Assembly (NCBI GenBank): GCA_965659945.1
Contig: CBFHYJ010000004.1
Location: 1 to 64,000 of the forward strand
Reading direction: 5' to 3'
Source: VMDJ01 sp965659945
GTDB taxonomy: Bacteria > Pseudomonadota > Gammaproteobacteria > Chromatiales > Chromatiaceae
DNA: 64,000 bases
Made by a program: the position numbers and the translations under genes. Below the pieces are notes generated by a model that did no database searches, was not told where the DNA came from, and worked only from the letters and a program-made list of their open reading frames with translations. The stretch's first letter is position 1, and every line of letters starts with the position of its first letter. Positions 9,312 through 17,126 of the stretch are shown here, in pieces.

Positions 9312-10937
9312 ATGGACATCGTTGCCACTACCCCTTTCAAAGATCAAAAGCCAGGCACCTCTGGCTTGCGTAAAAAAGTCAGTGTTTTTCAAGGCGAGCA
9401 CTACCTAGAAAACTTTGTTCAGAGCATCTTTGACACCCAAACTGATTTAACCGATGGCTTATTGGTGATTGGCGGCGATGGTCGTTATTACAACGACACC
9501 GCAATTCAAACGATCTTAAAGATGGCAGCTGCTAATGGTGTTGCTCGATGTTTGGTCGGTTATAAAGGCTTACTCTCAACACCGGCAACATCTGCTGTGA
9601 TAAGAAAATACGCCGCGAATGGCGGCTTAGTGTTATCCGCAAGTCACAACCCTGGCGGACCCAAAGGCGACTTTGGCATCAAATTTAACGTGAGCAATGG
9701 CGGCCCGGCCCCAGAATCGGTCACCGAGGCAATCTTTTCTCGCTCACAAGTCATTGAAAGCTATAAAACACTATCTACTGATGACATTGACCTGAATACA
9801 CTCGGCACCCAGTCGCTTAGTGGCATGGCCATCGAGATCATCGACCCCGTCAAAGACTATGCTGATCTTTTAGAAACCGAGTTTGATTTCGACGCTATTC
9901 GAAATCTTATCTCGAGCGACTTCCGCTTCGCCTTTGATGCTATGCATGCGGTCACCGGACCTTATGCGATTGAGCTACTTGAGAATCGATTAGGTGCTGC
10001 GAAAGGCACGGTCATCAATGGCATACCGCTACCCGACTTCGGTGGCGGACATCCTGACCCAAATCTTGCACATGCCATAGAATTGCTTGCGATGACCCAA
10101 GGCAATGATGCGCTCGATTTTGCTGCAGCATCAGATGGTGATGGTGATCGCAATATGATTCTTGGTAAAAACTGTTTTGTCGTACCTAGCGATAGCTTGG
10201 CTATATTGGCGGCGAATGCGACCTTGTTCCCGGCCTATAAAAATGGCATTCCAGGAGTGGCGCGCTCTATGCCAACCAGCCAAGCCACTGATCGCGTTGC
10301 TGAAAAGCTAGGTATTGAATGCTTCGAGACACCGACTGGATGGAAGTTCTTCGGCAATCTCCTAGATGCTGGTCGCATCGCCTTTTGTGGTGAAGAAAGC
10401 TTTGGTACAGGTTCAAACCATGTGCGCGAAAAAGATGGCTTATGGGCAGTGCTCGCTTGGCTCAACCTCATCGCAAAGAAAGGTACTAGCGCTCAAAGCA
10501 TTCTAGATGAGCATTGGGCAACTTATGGTCGTAACTATTATGTGCGTCATGACTATGAAGAGGTTGAAAGCGATAAAGCTAAGGCCGTCATGGACCAACT
10601 AGAAGCCAAGCTACCCAACCTGATTGGCTCACAACTTCACGGACGAGAAGTCACTTATGCCGATAACTTTTTCTACACGGACCCAATTGATAACTCGGTG
10701 TCATCGCATCAAGGTCTTCGAATTGGCTTTAATGATGGCGCTCGATTGGTTTTCCGACTATCCGGAACAGGTACCCAAGGCGCGACCATTCGTGTTTATT
10801 TAGAGAGCTATGAAGCGGATACGAACAAACAACAACTTTCGAGCGAAGAAGCACTTGGCGAATTAATTGCGATCGCTGCAGAGGTCAGTCAGATTGAAGC
10901 GATTACCGGTCGAAAAGCACCGGATGTGATCACTTAA
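9312..10937 (+). CDS. pgm: Phosphoglucomutase, alpha-D-glucose specific
   Basis: Interconverts glucose 1-phosphate and glucose 6-phosphate, feeding nucleotide-sugar and polysaccharide synthesis. The 541-residue protein has the four family sites in order: phosphoserine loop SASHNPGGP, metal loop DGDGDR, sugar loop CGEESFG and phosphate loop RLSGTGTQG. Length and motif forms match the PGM1/Pgm type rather than PMM/PGM AlgC. The open frame continues 75 bp upstream, but ATG at 9312 has an AGGAG site and matches the family N-terminus (TTPFKDQKPGTSGLRKK). It ends 4 bp into the convergent ppsR gene. Confidence 0.95.
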   Translation: MDIVATTPFKDQKPGTSGLRKKVSVFQGEHYLENFVQSIFDTQTDLTDGLLVIGGDGRYYNDTAIQTILKMAAANGVARCLVGYKGLLSTPATSAVIRKYAANGGLVLSASHNPGGPKGDFGIKFNVSNGGPAPESVTEAIFSRSQVIESYKTLSTDDIDLNTLGTQSLSGMAIEIIDPVKDYADLLETEFDFDAIRNLISSDFRFAFDAMHAVTGPYAIELLENRLGAAKGTVINGIPLPDFGGGHPDPNLAHAIELLAMTQGNDALDFAAASDGDGDRNMILGKNCFVVPSDSLAILAANATLFPAYKNGIPGVARSMPTSQATDRVAEKLGIECFETPTGWKFFGNLLDAGRIAFCGEESFGTGSNHVREKDGLWAVLAWLNLIAKKGTSAQSILDEHWATYGRNYYVRHDYEEVESDKAKAVMDQLEAKLPNLIGSQLHGREVTYADNFFYTDPIDNSVSSHQGLRIGFNDGARLVFRLSGTGTQGATIRVYLESYEADTNKQQLSSEEALGELIAIAAEVSQIEAITGRKAPDVIT

Positions 10938-11755
10938 ACACCACGTTTCATACCGATTTGCTGCATCACAGCAATGGCAAGCTCTTCAATCGACACAGCG
11001 GTTGAGTCAACAAACTGGATACCCTGCTGCCTGTATAGCGATTCAGCTGCAGTGATCTCGCGGCGACATTGATCAATACTCGCGTACTTCGATCCAGGGC
11101 GACGTTCTTCACGAATCTGATGCAAACGCTCTGGTGTGATACTTAAGCCAAAAAGTTTTTCTTTAAAGGGCTTTAGCGGCTCTGGCAAACGACCTTCCAT
11201 AAAATCATCTTCGGTCAGCGGATAGTTTGCCGCGAGGACTTTGTACTGCATCGCAAGGTACAAACAGGTTGGCGTTTTACCACTGCGCGACACACCCATT
11301 AAAATTAGGTCAGCTTTATCTAAGCCTTTAATGCGCGCACCATCGTCATACGATAAGGCATAGTTCACCGCTTCAACTCGGCGCTCGTACTCACTCTCTG
11401 TTCCCATGCCATGCGCTTTACCCACATGCTGATTCATCGGCTTGTGTAACGCCGTTGATAGGTTGGGCAAAAATATATCGAAGATATCTACAATTTGGGT
11501 TTTAGCTGTTTTTAACTGTTTACGTAGCGATTCATCCACCACACTCGAAAAGACAAGCGGCGCCACGCCTTCGCGCTCGGCAAAGGTATCGATCTCATCG
11601 ACCAATTTAGCAATTTTCTCAGGAGTATCCTGAAAGGCACGAAAATGCGCATCCGTGGTGGCATTATCAAATTGCGTCAGCAGTGTGTGAACAAGCTTCT
11701 CGATCGTAATACCCGTACGATCTGAGATCAGAAATATTGCTGGCCGCTCTTCCAT
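10934..11755 (-). CDS. ppsR: PEP synthase regulatory protein (bifunctional kinase/phosphorylase)
   Basis: DUF299-family protein of 273 residues that in other bacteria phosphorylates and reactivates phosphoenolpyruvate synthase in an ADP- and Pi-dependent way. The nucleotide loop GVSRSGKT is present near residue 150 and the N-terminal FLISDRTGIT segment is typical. ATG at 11755 is preceded by GGGGGGTG; a TTG four codons upstream is the alternative. In many relatives ppsR is divergent from ppsA. Here the divergent neighbour is glcD instead, 63 bp away. Confidence 0.93.
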   Translation of the reverse strand: MEERPAIFLISDRTGITIEKLVHTLLTQFDNATTDAHFRAFQDTPEKIAKLVDEIDTFAEREGVAPLVFSSVVDESLRKQLKTAKTQIVDIFDIFLPNLSTALHKPMNQHVGKAHGMGTESEYERRVEAVNYALSYDDGARIKGLDKADLILMGVSRSGKTPTCLYLAMQYKVLAANYPLTEDDFMEGRLPEPLKPFKEKLFGLSITPERLHQIREERRPGSKYASIDQCRREITAAESLYRQQGIQFVDSTAVSIEELAIAVMQQIGMKRGV

Positions 11756-11818
11756 GTCACCCCCCAAATTTGGACAATACGTGCAGTATATGGGGAGTTA
11801 TTACGGCATCATAGGCTT

Positions 11819-13294
11819 ATGAGCACACAAGACACATCCACACTACGCGAGCGCCTCGCAGAACAGTTCAAATCTTTTGTGGATCCTGCTTTTGTTTTGG
11901 CAGAAGAATCCGAACGAAAGCCCTATGAATGCGACGGCTTAGCCGCCTATCGACACCTACCCTTAATCGTTGTGCTACCTGAAACGATTGATGATGTGCA
12001 AAAGATCATGCGTATCTGTCATGCAGAACAAGTGCCTGTGGTTGCACGTGGTGCCGGCACCGGTCTTTCGGGTGGTGCACTGCCCTTAGAAAATGGCGTT
12101 CTACTGAGTCTTGCTCGCTTCAATCAAATACTCGATATCGATAAACCGAATCTCTGCGCCACCGTTCAACCGGGCGTTCGCAACCTAGCGATCAGTGAAG
12201 CCGCTAAACCCTTTGGTTTGTATTACGCCCCCGATCCCTCTTCTCAAATTGCCTGCAGTATTGGCGGCAATGTTGCAGAGAATGCGGGTGGTGTGCATTG
12301 CTTAAAGTACGGCTTAACAGTTAACAATCTACTGAGTGTAACAATCGTCACAGCTGAAGGTGAGCTAGTCACCTTAGGTAGCGGCGGTCTAGATACTGAA
12401 GGGTTTGATCTACTGGCGTTGATCACCGGCTCAGAAGGCATGTTGGGCATTGTGGTTGAGATAACCGTCAAGCTATTGCCAATTCAAGAGCGTGCACAGG
12501 TCGTGATGGCGGCATTTGATCATGTTGAAACCGCCGGACAAGCCGTTGCTGATCTTATTGCGGAAGGCATTTTGCCTGCCGGGCTTGAGATGATGGATCA
12601 ACCCTCCCTGCAAGCTGCAGAAGATTTTGTGCATGCGGGCTACCCGGTTGAAGCGGCTGCCATCTTGCTATGCGAGGTGGATGGAGATAACGAAGAGGTC
12701 TCTGAGGAAATCGCTCGTGTCCGTCAACGCTTGACTGACTCAGGTGCAACTGAAGTGCGTACTGCAAAAGATGACAACGAGCGTGCACGCTTCTGGGCAG
12801 GTCGTAAAGCCGCCTTCCCTGCGGTAGGTCGTATCTCGCCAGATTACTATTGCATGGATGGCACCATTCCGCGTAAACACCTGCCATATATCCTGCGCGA
12901 AATTAATCGCCTCAGTGAAGTCTATGGCTTACGTGCAGCCAACGTATTCCATGCCGGTGATGGCAACCTACACCCTCTCATTCTTTATAATGGTAATGAG
13001 TCAGGTGAGATCGAACGTGCTGAAGCTTTCGGTGGCAAGATCTTAGAAGCCTGTGTTGAAGTGGGTGGCTCAATCACAGGTGAGCATGGCGTTGGTCTAG
13101 AGAAAATAAATCAAATGTGTGCGCAGTTCCCACCCGAAGAGATCACGCTATTTCATGCCGTAAAAGCCGCGTTTGATCAGCAAGGTTTATTAAATCCAGG
13201 TAAAGCGATCCCAACGTTGAATCGTTGTGCTGAGTTTGGCGCGATGCATATCAGTCAAGGTGATATGCGCTTCCCTCATTTGGAGCGCTTCTAA
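11819..13294 (+). CDS. glcD: Glycolate oxidase FAD-linked subunit
   Basis: FAD-binding subunit of glycolate dehydrogenase, which oxidises glycolate to glyoxylate for GlcB or the glycerate pathway. The 491-residue protein has the PCMH-type FAD fold with VVARGAGTGLSGGALP and IGGNVAENAGGVHCLKYG, and the C-terminal HAGDGNLHP and TGEHGVGLEK motifs that bind flavin and substrate. Its stop overlaps the ATG of glcE (TAATG), so the two are translationally coupled. Confidence 0.96.
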   Translation: MSTQDTSTLRERLAEQFKSFVDPAFVLAEESERKPYECDGLAAYRHLPLIVVLPETIDDVQKIMRICHAEQVPVVARGAGTGLSGGALPLENGVLLSLARFNQILDIDKPNLCATVQPGVRNLAISEAAKPFGLYYAPDPSSQIACSIGGNVAENAGGVHCLKYGLTVNNLLSVTIVTAEGELVTLGSGGLDTEGFDLLALITGSEGMLGIVVEITVKLLPIQERAQVVMAAFDHVETAGQAVADLIAEGILPAGLEMMDQPSLQAAEDFVHAGYPVEAAAILLCEVDGDNEEVSEEIARVRQRLTDSGATEVRTAKDDNERARFWAGRKAAFPAVGRISPDYYCMDGTIPRKHLPYILREINRLSEVYGLRAANVFHAGDGNLHPLILYNGNESGEIERAEAFGGKILEACVEVGGSITGEHGVGLEKINQMCAQFPPEEITLFHAVKAAFDQQGLLNPGKAIPTLNRCAEFGAMHISQGDMRFPHLERF

Positions 13295-14349
13295 TGACTG
13301 ACAACACACAGCAACTGATTGACCAGGTTAACTCCGCTCTCACGCATAATACTGCACTGAAAATTGTCGGCGGCAATAGCAAAGCTTTTTTACAAGCCTG
13401 TAATGCGCCAGACACACTCGAGATGACCTCACATGCTGGGGTTGTAAATTACGAGCCGACAGAGCTTGTGCTGACTGCTCGCGTTGGCACACCGATACTA
13501 GAAATTGAAAAGCTGCTTGCCGATAACGGTCAGTACTTATCCTTTGAACCACCCCACTTTAGCGAAAACGCCACGATTGGTGGAGCCGTCGCTAGCGGCA
13601 TGGGAGGTCCTCGCCGCCCATGGGGTGGCGCACCTCGTGACGTACTTTTAGGTTGCCGTTTATTAACCGGTACCGGTGACGTCATGCGCTTTGGCGGTGA
13701 GGTGATGAAGAACGTCGCTGGTTATGACGTTTCACGTCTGATGGCCGGTGCTCAAGGAAGTCTTGGTGTGCTTCTTGAGGTGTCACTAAAAGTGTTACCT
13801 GCGCCGGGCAAAACCATCACTTTGACTCAGGATCTCAGTGAGACTGAAGCGCATCAAAAGATGCGCGAACTCGCTGCTATTCCGATGCCACTCAGTGGTG
13901 CGTGTTACATCAATGGACAGTTGTATATTCGCTTATCTGGCGCACATGCGAGTGTGAATACATGGGGTAAAAAAATCGGTGGTGAGCGCTTGGCTGAGAA
14001 CAATACCTTCTGGGAACGCTTACGTGATCATCAACTCGACTTTTTCGATCGCTCTAAACCTGTATGGCGTATTTCTCTACCGCCTGCCGCTCCATCACTC
14101 GCTTTTGCAGACTCAACGCTTATTGATTGGGCAGGCGGCCAACGATGGATCGTTTCAGATGCAGTGCCGGAGCAAATCAAAGCTGAAGCCTTGAAGCTAA
14201 AGGGTCACGCAAAACAGTTTTACGGCAATGCATCACCCGAGCCTTGGGCGATGTCTTCGCAAGCTGCATTAGCACCGATACAAAAACGTCTTAAAGAGAC
14301 CTTTGACCCGAAGCGCATCTTTAATCCAGGTACGCATGCCGACCTCTAA
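13294..14349 (+). CDS. glcE: Glycolate oxidase FAD-binding subunit
   Basis: Second flavin subunit of glycolate oxidase, 351 residues as usual for GlcE. It shows the shortened PCMH fold with ATIGGAVASGMGGPRRPWGGAPRD-like glycine-rich segments and ends FDPKRIFNPGTHADL, the family C-terminus. It overlaps glcD by one base and the following cupin gene by 14 bases. The iron-sulfur subunit glcF that normally follows is not here. Confidence 0.95.
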   Translation: MTDNTQQLIDQVNSALTHNTALKIVGGNSKAFLQACNAPDTLEMTSHAGVVNYEPTELVLTARVGTPILEIEKLLADNGQYLSFEPPHFSENATIGGAVASGMGGPRRPWGGAPRDVLLGCRLLTGTGDVMRFGGEVMKNVAGYDVSRLMAGAQGSLGVLLEVSLKVLPAPGKTITLTQDLSETEAHQKMRELAAIPMPLSGACYINGQLYIRLSGAHASVNTWGKKIGGERLAENNTFWERLRDHQLDFFDRSKPVWRISLPPAAPSLAFADSTLIDWAGGQRWIVSDAVPEQIKAEALKLKGHAKQFYGNASPEPWAMSSQAALAPIQKRLKETFDPKRIFNPGTHADL

Positions 14350-14713
14350 GCTGCACCACTCCGCTGCAGCATCCGAGGAATATTGGTTCGAGGAAGGCTG
14401 CTTCATTAAAGAGCAACTGAATGACGCTGATCATCCACAACTATCGATTGCTCAGGCACGCGTACCTGCTGAAGGCGTCACCGCATGGCACTGCTTAAAA
14501 GAGACAGAAGAGCGCTATGTGATTTTGGATGGTGAGGGTCTTGCCGAGATCGGCAAAGAGACTTTCGAGGTAAGCGTTGGGGATGTTGTAGTTATTCCTG
14601 CGGGAGTTGCTCAACGCATCAAGAATACTGGCAGTAAGGACTTAAGGTTCTTGGCGATCTGCCAACCGCGCTTCCTTGTCGAAAATTACGAACGCTGTGC
14701 CGCGCCAAAGTGA
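14336..14713 (+). CDS. Cupin-domain protein in the glc operon
   Basis: Small one-cupin protein of 125 residues from ATG at 14336, which overlaps the end of glcE by 14 bp. Cupin motif 1 appears as HCLKETEERYVILDGEG and motif 2 as GDVVVIPAGVAQRIKN; the usual metal histidines are partly replaced (HC..E in motif 1, no His in motif 2), so metal binding is uncertain. It takes the place where glcF would be expected. Function unknown; coupling to glcDE suggests a link to glycolate metabolism. Confidence 0.82.
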   Translation: MPTSKLHHSAAASEEYWFEEGCFIKEQLNDADHPQLSIAQARVPAEGVTAWHCLKETEERYVILDGEGLAEIGKETFEVSVGDVVVIPAGVAQRIKNTGSKDLRFLAICQPRFLVENYERCAAPK

Positions 14714-14887
14714 TTCGATGCGCCAATCTTGATTTTGGCTCAAACGCACATCACGTGAGAATCGATGATCCATCGATTGATATAAGCCACTGACTGTTAG
14801 TTCTTCTGACAATTCAATCGCATCAGCATACAGCTGGCCAGACGCTAAGAGATTGATCAAAAAGAAGGTTTTTACGAGTGTTTTCAT
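14642..14887 (-). CDS. Possible small exported protein
   Basis: Frame of 81 codons whose N-terminus looks like a signal peptide: KTLVKTFF, a hydrophobic stretch LINLLASG, then a YADA cleavage-like site. No family is recognised. It overlaps the 3' end of the cupin gene on the opposite strand by 72 bp and has a poor ribosome site, so it may be partly spurious. Confidence 0.4.
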   Translation of the reverse strand: MKTLVKTFFLINLLASGQLYADAIELSEELTVSGLYQSMDHRFSRDVRLSQNQDWRIESLWRGTAFVIFDKEARLADRQEP

Positions 14888-15042
14888 GATGCAAACAACA
14901 CAGTGATTAACTTGACTCACTTTCTAGGCTGCTAGCCAATCTTTTGAGTACCGATTAACCCTTTCCCGAACAGTGATAAGCCCCTCAATTCTGCTGCTGC
15001 GGTAACATGCATCCCAATTTTGAACATTTAGAGGAAATCGCT

Positions 15043-16455
15043 GTGGAAGAGCGTCAGGTTGAAGTAGCTATCTTAGGTTGTGGTAGTGCGGGCCTTAACA
15101 CCCTGAGTAAGGTGCGTCCTGCAGGTAAAAACGTTGTGGTGATTGATGGTGGCGAGCTCGGCACGACCTGCGCACGTGTTGGATGTATGCCATCTAAAGC
15201 AGCCATTCAAGTCGCTGAAGATTTTCACCGCCGCGAAGTCTATTCACGCTTTGGCCTCGAAGGCGGCGAATCACTATCCCTCGACACCGAAGAAGCGATG
15301 GAGTATGTCCGTGATTTGCGTGACAACTTCGTTGATCGCGTACTTTCAAACAGCTCAGATAATTTCCCTGATGGGTTACTTATTGATGAGTACGCTAAAT
15401 TTATCGAGCCAAATCTACTAGAAACCACCAGCGGCCAACGCATCCGTGCAGAACGCATCGTGATTGCTACTGGCTCTCGCCCAATCATTCCTAATGCATG
15501 GAATGAGTTCCGTGATGACATCATCACTACTGATGAATTCTTCGAGCTCGAAACATTACCGGGTTCAGCCGTCGTCATCGGTCTTGGCGTGATTGGTCTT
15601 GAGATCGGCCAATCCATGAGTCGCATGGGTGTTGATATCACAGGTATCGACATGGCTAATAGCATTGGTGGCTTAACCGACCCAGAGGTCAACGAACAAG
15701 CTGTGACCATTATCGGCAAAGGCTTCCCTATCTGGCTTGGTGCTGCGGCTGAATTGAGCCGTGCAGAAGATGGACGTATTAAGGTCACCGCAGGCGACAA
15801 CAGCGTCGTTGTTGATAAAGTCTTTGCAAGTTTAGGCAGAACACCTAATGTGGAATCACTTGATCTAGCGGCAGCTGGCGTTGAACTCAACGACCGCGGC
15901 ATCCCTGTGTACAACCCAAACACCATGCAAGTGGGCGATAGCCCAATTTATCTGGCTGGCGATATTGATGGCGACCGGCCTCTTCTTCACGAGGCTGGTG
16001 ATGAAGGTAAAATTGCCGGTTATAACGCTGCCACTGGTAGCAACACTGCTTTTAAACGCAAAACACCGCTGAACGTTGTCTTCAGTGATCCCAACATCAT
16101 TCAGGTAGGCGCTTCTTTTGCAGAGCTAGACCCTGATACGACTGCGGTAGGCAGCATGATGATCGCACCCGTTGGTCGTGCACTAATCATGGCAAACAAT
16201 CGCGGTCTTATTCGCGTATACGCCGATAAAGCTAGCGGCAAGATGCTTGGCGCTGAAATGATTACTGTACGTGGTGAGCACCTTGCTCACATTATGGCCT
16301 GGTCTATTCAGCAGGAGCTGACTGTCGGTGAACTTTTACAGATGCCCTTCTACCATCCAGTGATGGAAGAGGCATTGCAAGCAGCCTTGTATGACTTGTA
16401 CTCAAAGGTCGATAAGAAAAATGACACGCCGATTACAGAGCTAAGACCCCTCTAA
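15043..16455 (+). CDS. Dihydrolipoamide dehydrogenase-like flavin disulfide reductase
   Basis: FAD- and NAD(P)-dependent disulfide oxidoreductase of about 470 residues. It has the FAD site ILGCGSAGLNT, the redox disulfide in TTCARVGCMPSK, the NAD site GLGVIGLEIGQ, the FAD-contact YLAGDIDGDRPLLHEA and a C-terminal dimer domain with the catalytic pair in YHPVMEE. I prefer GTG at 15043 because TTAGAGGA lies just before it; the in-frame ATG at 15007 would add 12 residues. No 2-oxoacid dehydrogenase genes are adjacent, so it may be an Lpd paralogue with another electron partner. Confidence 0.9.
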   Translation: MEERQVEVAILGCGSAGLNTLSKVRPAGKNVVVIDGGELGTTCARVGCMPSKAAIQVAEDFHRREVYSRFGLEGGESLSLDTEEAMEYVRDLRDNFVDRVLSNSSDNFPDGLLIDEYAKFIEPNLLETTSGQRIRAERIVIATGSRPIIPNAWNEFRDDIITTDEFFELETLPGSAVVIGLGVIGLEIGQSMSRMGVDITGIDMANSIGGLTDPEVNEQAVTIIGKGFPIWLGAAAELSRAEDGRIKVTAGDNSVVVDKVFASLGRTPNVESLDLAAAGVELNDRGIPVYNPNTMQVGDSPIYLAGDIDGDRPLLHEAGDEGKIAGYNAATGSNTAFKRKTPLNVVFSDPNIIQVGASFAELDPDTTAVGSMMIAPVGRALIMANNRGLIRVYADKASGKMLGAEMITVRGEHLAHIMAWSIQQELTVGELLQMPFYHPVMEEALQAALYDLYSKVDKKNDTPITELRPL

Positions 16456-16461
16456 ACAAAA

Positions 16462-16490
16462 AAGGCGCCTATCAGGCGCCTTTTTATTTG
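16462..16490 (+). terminator. Terminator after the flavin reductase gene
   Basis: Hairpin AAGGCGCC-loop-GGCGCCTT followed by T on the + strand, 7 bp after the stop codon; A-rich sequence on the other side lets it work in both directions for the convergent response regulator gene. Confidence 0.9.
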
Positions 16491-16500
16491 ATGCATTTAA

Positions 16501-17124
16501 TTAGAGTTTTTCGACCGAGATCGACATACGCACAAGCTCGGCAAGTGAGCTTGCCTGCATCTTTTCCATCACACGCGCACGGTGAGCCTCGACGGTTTTT
16601 GCTGAAACACCTAAAGCGTTAGCAATCTCTTTATTCGACTGACCCGCTGTGACCATATCCATCACTTCGTGCTCACGAGGGGTCAGATTAGCGAAACGCG
16701 CTGCCAAATCAGCAACCAATGCTTTACTTGAGCGCTGCTGCTCTGCTGAATTAACAGCACGACGAATTGCATCAAGCAACACCTCGTCATTGAAAGGCTT
16801 TTCAATAAAGTCGATAGCGCCCTGTTTCATCGCACGTACCGCCATAGGCACATCACCATGGCCGGTAATAATGATTGTCGGTGGCACCATTTGCTCTTTT
16901 GTCAGTTGCTCGAGTAGCTCAAGACCACTCATGCCTGGCATACGAACATCCAACAGGAGAACGCCATGGCGACCGGGATAATGAGATGCTAAAAATTCAT
17001 CCGCTGATGAATAAGCCTGCACATTCATGCCGACCGATTCCATCAACCACTGCAATGAGCTACGCATTGCCTCATCATCATCCACCACCCAAATACTGGT
17101 TGCAGCATTCGTTTGTGCTTCCAT
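16501..17124 (-). CDS. FixJ/NarL-type response regulator
   Basis: Two-component transcription factor of 207 residues. Receiver domain with acidic pocket DDD (15-17), phosphoacceptor D59 (LLLDVRMPG), T87 and K109 (IEKPF); C-terminal LuxR-type helix-turn-helix LTPREHEVMDMVTAGQSNKEIANALGV. The domain order and the KPF motif are those of FixJ/TtrR/StyR-like regulators. It lies 2 bp downstream of the sensor kinase gene and is surely its partner. Targets are unknown. Confidence 0.94.
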   Translation of the reverse strand: MEAQTNAATSIWVVDDDEAMRSSLQWLMESVGMNVQAYSSADEFLASHYPGRHGVLLLDVRMPGMSGLELLEQLTKEQMVPPTIIITGHGDVPMAVRAMKQGAIDFIEKPFNDEVLLDAIRRAVNSAEQQRSSKALVADLAARFANLTPREHEVMDMVTAGQSNKEIANALGVSAKTVEAHRARVMEKMQASSLAELVRMSISVEKL

Positions 17125-17126
17125 GT

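Noticed and set aside
15240..15926. Minus-strand frame of 228 codons inside the flavin reductase gene
   Set aside because: Serine- and arginine-rich shadow of a highly conserved + strand enzyme; no homology expected.
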